From assembly GCA_051746745.1 (NCBI GenBank), contig JBNJFJ010000090.1, positions 1 through 8,136 on the forward strand: a stretch of 8,136 nt of DNA, given 5' to 3'. The first letter of the stretch is position 1; the number at the start of each line of letters is the position of its first letter. The notes beneath the pieces were generated by a model. The model was not told the DNA's origin, ran no database searches, and saw only the letters and a program-made list of their open reading frames with translations. This document shows positions 1 through 5,835 of the stretch, piece after piece. The DNA is from Halolactibacillus sp051746745 (GTDB lineage Bacteria; Bacillota; Bacilli; Bacillales; Amphibacillaceae). A program made the position numbers and the translations under genes.

Positions 1-34
1 CCTCGGGTGAGTCTTTTTGTCTGTCACGCTTGGC

Positions 35-127
35 TTAATAGAAAGATGCGCCAACGATGACAAGTAAAATAAACAGAACAACAATTAATGCAAACGTATT
101 ATAGTTGTTTTGTTGGCAAGGATACAT
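35..127 (-). CDS. YjcZ-family tiny membrane protein, 30 aa
   Basis: This short gene encodes 30 residues beginning MYPCQQNNYNTFALIV and ending VIVGASFY. The core, FALIVVLFILLVIVGASF, is the hallmark of the YjcZ/tiny transmembrane family found in Bacillus and relatives: a short polar N-terminus followed by one hydrophobic helix (about residues 12-28) with the signature G-A-S-F at its end. Members are usually annotated as sporulation-associated; the molecular role is unknown. The N-terminus carries one Cys (residue 4) and is rich in Gln/Asn/Tyr. A strong ribosome binding site, AAAGGTGG at 137-144, lies 9 nt before the ATG, and a good promoter sits just upstream, so the gene is very likely real despite its size. 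It is co-oriented with the two HAD genes but appears to have its own promoter. Family assignment rests on motif recognition. Confidence 0.9.
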   Translation of the reverse strand: MYPCQQNNYNTFALIVVLFILLVIVGASFY

Positions 128-152
128 AAACGTCACCACCTTTTATCGAGAT

Positions 153-184
153 ATTATAGTATATCCAATTCGTGATAAAAAGGT
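153..184 (-). promoter_or_regulatory. Promoter of the YjcZ-type gene; sigma-A -10, also fits sigma-K
   Basis: On the minus strand a perfect TATAAT (153-158) lies about 8 nt before the ribosome binding site, but no good -35 sits 17 bp upstream of it. Overlapping it is GATATACTA (157-165), with AC 17 bp upstream (183-184). That matches the mother-cell sigma-K pattern AC-N16/17-CATANNNTA except for the first base of the -10. Because YjcZ-type genes are commonly linked to sporulation, a sigma-K promoter is plausible, but the sequence alone does not separate the two readings. Either start site gives a leader of only about 20 nt. Confidence 0.55.
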
Positions 185-248
185 AGGGCGATTATCTTTG
201 ACGCAATCATTTCTATTTTTAAGCAAAGTCTGAAAAAAGACGTAAGTA

Positions 249-1127
249 TTAAGGCGTTACGGTCGCGTTAATCGTTAAAGCTTGTTCAATGGCTTCTTTT
301 ACACCATGATTATTGTTAGACGCAGTTGTGTGATTAACGTGTGCTTTAATAAGGTCTGAGGCATTATCCATAGCTACACCGTATTTGACGTTTGTTAACA
401 TCGGGAGATCGTTTTCGTTATCGCCAATAGCCATGATTTCATCTGGTGTAATCCCAAGAGTTTTGGCATAGGCTAACAAGGCATGGCCTTTTGTTGCTTC
501 TTTATGATTGAATTCAACATTATCAAATCCAGAACTTGTCACATAGAGATCGTCCCTGTTTGCGAATGTTTGGCGTAATGTATCTAAATCCGCTTTATCA
601 AAGGAGAAGGCAAGTAACTTATAAGGAATAATCGTTGGATCATCTAAGACCGATAAAAAATCATCGGTAAAGGTAAACGTTTCTTCCTGGAAGCGCTGGT
701 CGATGTGAGCCTTGATTTGTTCATCGGTATAACCAACGAACTTTTCACGCAAAATTGTCAACAACATCTCAACGAACTGATCTTTCTCTGGTGCATAGAC
801 ACCATTACTTGTGTACATTTCTAAATAAATTTTATTCGTATCAACAGACTCAACAATTTCTTTAGCTATGGGTACATCAAAAGGTGTGTCAATCAATAGT
901 TTGTTCTCATGGTCATAAAGATTGGCGCCATTCATACAAAGAATAGGGACGTGAAGTCCCGCTCGTGTGACCGCTTGTTTGGCGGAGTTGTAGGAGCGGC
1001 CGGTGGCCACCATAAAACGGATTCCTTGTTGTTCAGCTGCTTTAATCATTTGGACGGTCTCTTCTGAAATACTCCCGTCATCTTGTAGTAATGTACCATC
1101 TAAATCTGATGCGATTAGTTTAATCAT
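249..1127 (-). CDS. HAD superfamily Cof-type (IIB) phosphatase, 292 aa
   Basis: Cytosolic Mg-dependent phosphatase of the Cof/YidA-like HAD subfamily IIB, which hydrolyses small phosphorylated metabolites such as sugar phosphates or flavin precursors; the substrate cannot be told from sequence. All four HAD motifs are present: motif I DLDGT with nucleophile Asp8 and acid/base Asp10, motif II ATGRS around Thr42, motif III Lys213 in ATKGHAL, and motif IV GDNENDLPML with Asp236 and Asp240. The MNGA signature (65-68) precedes the type C2 cap domain (about 82-205). Length is normal for the family. The frame stays open 20 codons further upstream (to 1187), but the start at 1127 is preferred because AAGGAG lies 7 nt before it and the family normally begins directly with the motif I strand. 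It lies 131 bp downstream of a paralogous HAD gene. Confidence 0.93.
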   Translation of the reverse strand: MIKLIASDLDGTLLQDDGSISEETVQMIKAAEQQGIRFMVATGRSYNSAKQAVTRAGLHVPILCMNGANLYDHENKLLIDTPFDVPIAKEIVESVDTNKIYLEMYTSNGVYAPEKDQFVEMLLTILREKFVGYTDEQIKAHIDQRFQEETFTFTDDFLSVLDDPTIIPYKLLAFSFDKADLDTLRQTFANRDDLYVTSSGFDNVEFNHKEATKGHALLAYAKTLGITPDEIMAIGDNENDLPMLTNVKYGVAMDNASDLIKAHVNHTTASNNNHGVKEAIEQALTINATVTP

Positions 1128-1134
1128 CTGCTTA

Positions 1135-1140
1135 CTCCTT
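1135..1140 (-). promoter_or_regulatory. Ribosome binding site fixing the first HAD start at 1127
   Basis: AAGGAG on the minus strand lies 7 nt before the ATG at 1125-1127. The upstream in-frame ATG at 1187 has no comparable site and would add 20 residues unlike the family's normal N-terminus. Confidence 0.85.
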
Positions 1141-1258
1141 GTCATATTGATGTAGTGAAAGAATGGTGAGTCATTCTTATTGGTCAAAGTCTCTTTATCG
1201 TTTTAGAGCGAGAAGACACCTTCTTCAAACATTCGTGAGAATGTCAGGTGGGGGTAGT

Positions 1259-2050
1259 TCAAGATGCGATGATACCGAGATAGATAAGGGCATCATATAA
1301 TCCACCCTCGTCAACAGAGGTTGTTTGATAATCGCTATAGGCGATTAAATCGGGGTGAGCATTGCCCATCGCAATTCCGACACCCGCAAGCTTTAACATT
1401 TCTTTATCATTCATCCCGTCACCAATGGCCGCAACGTGTCCCGTTGTCAGACCTTCGTGTTTAATAACGGCCTCAATAGCTTTTCCTTTATTTACCTGTT
1501 GTTGAATAATGTCGTAGTGATTGGTCATCCCTTCAACGTGCACTTCAGAGAAAAACAGGGTGTCGTCTGTTTGATACAAGGGAATGTTTTCTTTCGGACA
1601 GTTCATTAATGTCATGCCATAAATGTGCCCTTTTTGATCAGCTGTGTACAAGGCGTTATACTGAATTCCAAAGTGTTGGATAAAGCCTTGGACATAGTCA
1701 GGTTCAAGTGATGTAAATAGATTGTGTGTATCAGAATACAACACGATTTCTTGATTGTGTGCGTTGGCTGTTTGAATGAAAGTATCAACCACATCTTCAT
1801 CCATATGTTGTTCATATAAAACGGTGTCACCTTTTCTCGCATAAGCACCGTTGTAGCCGATAACATTGGTGATCCCGAGCTTATCCATTAACGGTTTCAG
1901 TTCATGTACCGGCCGTCCTGTTGCGAGCCATAATTCTATCCCCTTTGCTTTGGCAGCTTCAATGGCTGCGGTCGTTTGTTGGTGAATGGATTGATCGTGT
2001 CTCACGATTGTGCCATCGACATCGATAAACATGTGTGTGATTTGTGTCAT
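1259..2050 (-). CDS. HAD superfamily Cof-type (IIB) phosphatase, 263 aa
   Basis: Second Cof-type HAD hydrolase, a cytosolic phosphatase of unknown substrate. Motif I is DVDGT with catalytic Asp10 and Asp12, motif II is LATGRP around Thr44, motif III is Lys188 in NKGKA, and motif IV is GDGMNDKEML with Asp211 and Asp215. YNGA (66-69) leads into a smaller C2 cap (about 80-180) than in its neighbour, giving the shorter length typical of YkrA-like members. The ATG at 2050 has GGAGG 7 nt upstream, and the stop is TGA. The two adjacent HAD proteins share only the catalytic motifs and are diverged paralogs, not a recent duplication. An extended -10 promoter about 80 bp upstream, in the region shared with the divergent permease, probably drives it. 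No convincing terminator separates it from the next HAD gene, so partial co-transcription is possible. Confidence 0.93.
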   Translation of the reverse strand: MTQITHMFIDVDGTIVRHDQSIHQQTTAAIEAAKAKGIELWLATGRPVHELKPLMDKLGITNVIGYNGAYARKGDTVLYEQHMDEDVVDTFIQTANAHNQEIVLYSDTHNLFTSLEPDYVQGFIQHFGIQYNALYTADQKGHIYGMTLMNCPKENIPLYQTDDTLFFSEVHVEGMTNHYDIIQQQVNKGKAIEAVIKHEGLTTGHVAAIGDGMNDKEMLKLAGVGIAMGNAHPDLIAYSDYQTTSVDEGGLYDALIYLGIIAS

Positions 2051-2127
2051 TGTTGTTCCTCCAGTTAAATATTGAATGATTAAAAAGGTGTTAAAAAGCG
2101 TCTAAAGCTTCGCTTGTTCTTCCTCAT

Positions 2128-2141
2128 ATTCTAGTGTACCA
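2128..2141 (-). promoter_or_regulatory. Extended -10 promoter for the 263-aa HAD gene
   Basis: The minus strand reads TGGTACACTAGAAT. It contains a TGnTACACT extended -10 and, alternatively, a TAGAAT -10 (5 of 6 consensus bases). No good -35 is visible at 17 bp, as is common for extended -10 promoters. A nearly identical 14-mer precedes the response regulator gene. On the opposite strand, TTGTTC (2114-2119) and TACCAT (2137-2142), 17 bp apart, could form a weak divergent promoter for the permease. Confidence 0.45.
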
Positions 2142-2192
2142 TGAAAAGGAAGTGCGTGTGTATTGTAGAACATCATGTAAGGGGATACATAT

Positions 2193-2200
2193 AAAGGAGA
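2193..2200 (+). promoter_or_regulatory. Ribosome binding site selecting a TTG start
   Basis: AAAGGAGA ends 7 nt before TTG at 2208-2210. There is no ATG at the N-terminus of this frame; the first internal Met is at residue 76, well inside the membrane domain, so the TTG start is the only sensible one. Confidence 0.85.
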
Positions 2201-2207
2201 GATTTTT

Positions 2208-3119
2208 TTGGCGAGTTTTAATCAACAATTCATCTTATCGATTATCATTATTGTGTTAGGGTTTTTAATTAAACGCTTCGGTTGGCTAGGCGAAAGTGAG
2301 GGGGATGGTCTCTCGCGATTAATTATTAATGTGACATTACCGAGCTTAATTATTTACTCTTTTCATGATTTGATAATTGAACCATCGTTGTTGCTTTTAG
2401 TGTTTAGTGGAGTCTTATATGGCTTTATTCTCATGGGGGCAGGCTTTTTCTTCTTTCGTAAGAAAGTAGGTAAAACAAAAGGCATGTTGCTGATGATGAT
2501 GCCGGGTTTAAATATTGGGTTGTTCGCTTATCCTTTAGTTGAAGGGTTATTTGGTCAGAAAGGGATTCAGTTTTTCGGTATGCTTGATGTCGGTAATGCA
2601 CTGATTACGTTTGGGATGTGTTATTTACTTGGCAGTTATTATTCTGGTCAAAATCAGACCTTTGACTTTTTATCGATCGCCAAGAAGTTGATGCGGTCCG
2701 TGCCACTGATGACTTATCTGATTGTGTTTTTCTTATCTGTTTTAAACGTGCAGCTACCAATGATCATCATTGATACGGCTGAAGTGGTTTCACGTGCAAA
2801 TATGCCGTTATCGTTAATTGTGCTCGGTATGTTTATCCATATTCACATGGATAAATCAAAACGCCTGGATTTACTGCAATTTTTATCCGTGCGATTTGGC
2901 ATAGGGATCCTTATTGGTTTCGCTTGTTATTACTTACTGCCACTTAGTGAGATGGTGAGATTGACTTTACTTATTGGGGCGATTCTTCCTTTACCACTGG
3001 CGCATTTACCTTATGCCGTTACTTTTGACTATGATCGTCGCTTTGTCGGGACGGCCTCTAGTTTTTCGCTGGTCATTAGTTTCTTGTTGATTTGGCTAGT
3101 GGCAACGTTCATCGCCTAA
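2208..3119 (+). CDS. AEC family (auxin efflux carrier-like) permease, 303 aa
   Basis: Integral membrane transporter of the AEC family (Pfam Mem_trans), whose bacterial members export or exchange organic acids such as malate or malonate; the substrate here is unknown. About ten hydrophobic segments are visible, near residues 7-23, 36-52, 60-83, 92-112, 121-145, 164-184, 196-214, 223-245, 247-268 and 282-302. Family-like motifs are NVTLPSLI (41-48) at the broken first repeat, NIGLFAYPL (102-110) and ANMPLSLIVLGMFI (197-210), in keeping with the two inverted five-helix halves of this fold. Charged loops such as FRKKVGKTKG (83-92) suit a cytoplasmic side. Length matches the family. It starts with TTG behind a strong ribosome binding site. 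It is divergent from the HAD genes, and a 97-bp gap with no clear terminator separates it from the next gene. Confidence 0.9.
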   Translation: MASFNQQFILSIIIIVLGFLIKRFGWLGESEGDGLSRLIINVTLPSLIIYSFHDLIIEPSLLLLVFSGVLYGFILMGAGFFFFRKKVGKTKGMLLMMMPGLNIGLFAYPLVEGLFGQKGIQFFGMLDVGNALITFGMCYLLGSYYSGQNQTFDFLSIAKKLMRSVPLMTYLIVFFLSVLNVQLPMIIIDTAEVVSRANMPLSLIVLGMFIHIHMDKSKRLDLLQFLSVRFGIGILIGFACYYLLPLSEMVRLTLLIGAILPLPLAHLPYAVTFDYDRRFVGTASSFSLVISFLLIWLVATFIA

Positions 3120-3144
3120 AGTTTAAACGAGTGAGATTTAATTT

Positions 3145-3183
3145 GGTTTAACCGTTTTTAACCAGGGCATTTTAGGGTATAGT
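3145..3183 (+). promoter_or_regulatory. Candidate promoter and repeat element before the DUF4003-like gene
   Basis: TATAGT at 3178-3183 is a reasonable -10 (5 of 6 bases), with a poor -35 (TTTTTA at 3155-3160) 17 bp upstream. CATAAT at 3188-3193 is an alternative -10. Around the -35 lie two TTTAACC copies 10 bp apart (3147-3153 and 3157-3163), the first inside the near-palindrome GGTTTAACC. This may be an operator, but the region is AT-rich and chance is possible. Confidence 0.35.
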
Positions 3184-3216
3184 CTATCATAATCGTTATA
3201 AAGTGAGGGGTTTATT

Positions 3217-4185
3217 ATGGATGATTACTTAGAAATTTTACGCGTATTTGAAGATAATGTCTCAAAATTAAAGAAACGCTATCGCTGGCGGTTTGATTCA
3301 AAAAGTATTGCCCTCGTATCATTAGAGTTTGCTTTAAGCCATCAACCGTTAGATTTAAATTTATTTGAACGTGTCAGTCAGACACTCAGTAAGAAATTAT
3401 CACCCTTTTCCACATTAAAGCAGTCAGAACAGTATTTTATTGCCGCATCGCTAATCATTAAAACAGATGATCCGATTGCGGCGATTGATGAGTTCTTGAC
3501 TCAACAAAAAGCGCTTATGAAAGAAGGCATGATTAAAGAAACGGTGAGTTATTACCTTGCCTTAATGTTAGTAGAAAAACAAGCTCCGCTATCATGCGTT
3601 GGCTCAGCAAATCAATTGTATCGACGATTAAAACACCGTCATAGTTTTATGCTTAACCGGACCATCTTTCCGTTTGTGTTTAAAATTAGCGTTGAACAAC
3701 AAAAAAACAAACGGCTACAGGATGAACAAGCGATCGTTGAGGTCGTTGAATCAAATTACGATGAATTAGTGAAGCATGGTTTTAAAGCGGGGACTCATCT
3801 GTATGTGATGAGTATGGTCTTTTCATTACCTGCTTTTCAAAGTCATTTAAGTCATGCGATTCAATTATATAAACAATTAGCTGAAGTAAACTTCACCATT
3901 GAACCAGAACAATACTTGTCATTTGCAATTTTATCGCACTCATCTTTTGAGAAGAAACATGTGATTGAACTGGAGATGTTAGTGGATGATTTACTAAAAC
4001 GCACGAAAATCAAACAAGATAAAAAACTACAAAAACAGTTGGCAATGCATATGTTGCTGATTGATTATTTACCACATCAAACCGGTGTTAATCAAGAAGT
4101 ACTTACATTAGCCTATGAATTAATCGAAGTTGAACATATGGCTATTATGTCAGCTGTTTCATCTAGTTCGATTGGGCTCTATTAA
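3217..4185 (+). CDS. DUF4003-like protein of unknown function, 322 aa
   Basis: Soluble, mostly helical protein of 322 residues with no signal peptide or membrane segment. It resembles the DUF4003 family of Bacillus-type bacteria: repeated helical hairpins, a segment SPFSTLKQSEQYFIAASLI (62-80) near the N-terminal third, the sequence HGFKAGTHLYVMSMVFSL (187-204), and an Ala/Ser-rich C-terminal tail (AIMSAVSSSS, 309-318). The helical-repeat look suggests a protein-binding scaffold, but no catalytic residues are evident and the family's role is not known. A GAGGGG ribosome binding site lies 6 nt before the ATG. The esterase gene follows after only 31 bp without a terminator, so the two are probably one transcript. 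The family match is from memory of conserved stretches, so it is moderately sure. Confidence 0.75.
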   Translation: MDDYLEILRVFEDNVSKLKKRYRWRFDSKSIALVSLEFALSHQPLDLNLFERVSQTLSKKLSPFSTLKQSEQYFIAASLIIKTDDPIAAIDEFLTQQKALMKEGMIKETVSYYLALMLVEKQAPLSCVGSANQLYRRLKHRHSFMLNRTIFPFVFKISVEQQKNKRLQDEQAIVEVVESNYDELVKHGFKAGTHLYVMSMVFSLPAFQSHLSHAIQLYKQLAEVNFTIEPEQYLSFAILSHSSFEKKHVIELEMLVDDLLKRTKIKQDKKLQKQLAMHMLLIDYLPHQTGVNQEVLTLAYELIEVEHMAIMSAVSSSSIGLY

Positions 4186-4216
4186 GTAGAATGAAAAGAA
4201 AGTAGGGAAAGCACAT

Positions 4217-5002
4217 ATGGCGCAAATGACGTGTCACTTTTTTTCAGACGTTTTACAAAAACATACCGGTATGACGATAATTATTCCAGAACAGACAACG
4301 AATCAATACGGCGGGGTTAATAAAGACCAGCACCAGGCGTTGCCTGTGCTCTATTTACTGCATGGTTTTTCTGATGACCATACGATTTGGAGTCGCCGCA
4401 CATCAATTGAGCGCTACGCAGACGCACACGGTATCGCGGTAGTGATGCCAGATGGTGATCATAGTTTTTATACAGATATGTATCAAGGGAAAAACTATTT
4501 CACCTTCTTAACAGAAGAGCTACCGAAGAAAGTAGCGTATTTCTTCCCGATATCAACAGCGCCTAAGGATACGTATGTCGCTGGCTTATCGATGGGTGGC
4601 TACGGGGCGCTCAAGTGGGCTCTCAGTAAGCCGGAAGCGATTCATAAGGTAGCGTCACTGTCGGGCGCAGTCGATATGGCGAAGCTACGGATGGAGCGTG
4701 AAAGAGCAGACATGGCGCCGTTAATGGATCAAATCTTTGCGGATAAAGATATTACCGGTACTTCACATGATCTGTTTTATTTGTTGAAACAAGGAGCTGA
4801 AAATAAAGCGGATATGCCGGCTATTTATCTCGCGTGTGGGACAGAGGATTTCCTTTATGACGATAATATCCGCTTCGGTGACATGCTTGAAACTTATCAG
4901 CTATCGTCAAACATAACATTTGATTCAGGGACCCATGAATGGGGTTACTGGGACCGACATATCAAAGCGGTACTAGACTGGATGTTAAATGAAGAAAGCT
5001 AG
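4217..5002 (+). CDS. EstA-like esterase, alpha/beta hydrolase (esterase D family), 261 aa
   Basis: Cytosolic serine hydrolase of the putative esterase family (Pfam Esterase), close in layout to lactococcal and streptococcal tributyrin esterase EstA and to S-formylglutathione hydrolases. It should hydrolyse short-chain acyl esters; the physiological substrate is unknown. The catalytic triad is readable: Ser125 in the nucleophile elbow GLSMGG (123-128), Asp211 in CGTEDFLYDDN, and His240 in GTHEWGYWD. The oxyanion-side motif LLHGFSDD (47-54) and the segment VVMPDGDHSFYTD (75-87) are typical of the family. No signal peptide is present. Length is close to EstA (about 258 residues). The ribosome binding site is only fair (GGGA, 8 nt before ATG), and a second in-frame ATG three codons later is possible. 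It is probably co-transcribed with the upstream DUF4003-like gene, and a strong terminator follows. Confidence 0.92.
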   Translation: MAQMTCHFFSDVLQKHTGMTIIIPEQTTNQYGGVNKDQHQALPVLYLLHGFSDDHTIWSRRTSIERYADAHGIAVVMPDGDHSFYTDMYQGKNYFTFLTEELPKKVAYFFPISTAPKDTYVAGLSMGGYGALKWALSKPEAIHKVASLSGAVDMAKLRMERERADMAPLMDQIFADKDITGTSHDLFYLLKQGAENKADMPAIYLACGTEDFLYDDNIRFGDMLETYQLSSNITFDSGTHEWGYWDRHIKAVLDWMLNEES

Positions 5003-5020
5003 CTTAAAAGCTAACTTTTT
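4994..5020 (+). terminator. Possible weak terminator overlapping the esterase stop codon
   Basis: TAGCT (5000-5004) pairs with AGCTA (5009-5013) around a TAAA loop. Across one C-A mismatch the stem extends as AAAG with CTTT, ending in a run of five Ts (5016-5020). The stem includes the stop codon and is AT-rich, so it is weaker than the hairpin that follows. Confidence 0.4.
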
Positions 5021-5053
5021 GCTGTTGTAACCTCTTGATAAGCATCGGGGGTT

Positions 5054-5087
5054 AAACCTAGAGGTCTAAGCGATCTCTAGGTTTTTT
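5054..5087 (+). terminator. Intrinsic terminator after the esterase gene
   Basis: AAACCTAGAG (5054-5063) pairs perfectly with CTCTAGGTTT (5075-5084). The stem continues inward by three more pairs (G-T, T-A, C-G) to a 5-nt TAAGC loop, and T continues to 5087. This is a clear rho-independent terminator for the DUF4003-like/esterase transcript and insulates the two-component operon. Confidence 0.88.
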
Positions 5088-5131
5088 ATACAGTAAGCCA
5101 TCAATCGATACACGTCGAGTGACATCGGCTG

Positions 5132-5145
5132 TGGTACACTAGAGT
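5132..5145 (+). promoter_or_regulatory. Extended -10 promoter of the two-component operon
   Basis: TGGTACACTAGAGT contains the extended -10 TGnTACACT (TACACT at 5135-5140). No good -35 lies 17 bp upstream. The predicted start near 5147 leaves a very short leader of about 15 nt that begins at the ribosome binding site. The downstream TAGAGT (5140-5145) would place the start inside the ribosome binding site, so it is less likely to be the -10. Confidence 0.6.
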
Positions 5146-5156
5146 AAAGAGGGTGA
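5146..5156 (+). promoter_or_regulatory. Ribosome binding site deciding the response regulator start
   Basis: AAAGAGGGTGA contains the in-frame GTG at 5153-5155, which would therefore sit inside the Shine-Dalgarno sequence. The ATG at 5162, about 8 nt after the GGG, is correctly spaced and gives the usual family N-terminus MTILVVEDE. Confidence 0.75.
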
Positions 5157-5161
5157 AAAAA

Positions 5162-5833
5162 ATGACAATATTGGTCGTAGAAGATGAAGTGAAATTAGCG
5201 CGAGCTTTAGAGCTTGAATTACAGTTTGAAGGTTATGATGTTAAGTTAAGTCATGACGGTAAAGAAGCGCTTCAATTGATGCTAAAAGAGACATTTGAAT
5301 TAGTTATTTTAGATGTGATGTTACCGAATTTAAGTGGCATGGATATATTACGTCGTCTAAGAAAAGAAAATGAAACGTTGCCTGTTATTATGTTAACAGC
5401 ACGAGATCAAATATATGATAAAGTGAGTGGGTTAGACTACGGTGCAAATGACTACATGACCAAGCCGTTTGAAATTGAAGAACTGTTGGCGAGAATCAGA
5501 GTGCAACTAAGAAAAAACCCATTAGATGACGATAAAACAAATGCCGATCAACTCGCAGTCAAAGATATCGTGATTTATTTAAGTACGTACGAAGTGAAAA
5601 AGGATCAAACACCTGTTGAACTCACGAAACGCGAATTTGAGCTCATCGCCTTTTTAGTCAAGCATAAAGACCAAGTGTTAAGCCGTGATCAACTGTTAGC
5701 GGAAGTCTGGGGGTATGACTACATGGGCGAGACGAATGTCGTCGATGTCTATGTCAGATACTTGCGACAGAAATTAGGCTATGAGCTCATTGAAACGGTA
5801 CGTGGTGTTGGCTATATGGTCCGGAGTGAATAA
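5162..5833 (+). CDS. OmpR-family response regulator, ArlR/YkoG-like, 223 aa
   Basis: DNA-binding response regulator, the output half of a two-component system. The receiver domain (about 2-117) has the acidic pair Asp8/Glu9, phospho-acceptor Asp51 in VILDVMLP, switch Thr79 in MLTAR, and Lys101 in MTKPF. The C-terminal winged-helix domain (about 131-222) carries ELTKREFELIAFL, the recognition-helix stretch ETNVVDVYVRYLRQKL (190-205), and the closing VRGVGYMVR wing. Overall it reads like staphylococcal ArlR and Bacillus subtilis YkoG, including LDYGANDYMTKPFEIEELLAR (91-111). The ATG at 5162 is chosen over an in-frame GTG at 5153 because the latter lies in the ribosome binding site. The kinase gene begins 2 bp after its stop. 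A likely target is the downstream PepSY gene, which has phased direct repeats at its promoter. Orthology to ArlR rather than another paralog is inference. Confidence 0.93.
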   Translation: MTILVVEDEVKLARALELELQFEGYDVKLSHDGKEALQLMLKETFELVILDVMLPNLSGMDILRRLRKENETLPVIMLTARDQIYDKVSGLDYGANDYMTKPFEIEELLARIRVQLRKNPLDDDKTNADQLAVKDIVIYLSTYEVKKDQTPVELTKREFELIAFLVKHKDQVLSRDQLLAEVWGYDYMGETNVVDVYVRYLRQKLGYELIETVRGVGYMVRSE

Positions 5834-5835
5834 CG

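Noticed and set aside
1..20. GC-rich segment followed by five Ts that could be the right arm of a plus-strand terminator
   Set aside because: The matching left arm would lie outside the window, and only a 3-bp stem can form inside it, so it cannot be supported.
1159..1187. TTGACC -35-like sequence on the minus strand upstream of the first HAD gene
   Set aside because: No acceptable -10 is found at 16-18 bp, so it is not listed as a promoter.
1211..1244. Two adjacent small hairpins (GAAGA/TCTTC and ACATTC/GAATGT) between the HAD genes
   Set aside because: The stems are 5 and 6 bp with no T-run on either strand in the right place, so a terminator call is not justified.
1612..1866. Minus-strand open frame of 84 codons
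   Set aside because: It lies inside the 263-aa HAD gene on the same strand in another frame, has no family resemblance, and is a shadow of the real gene.
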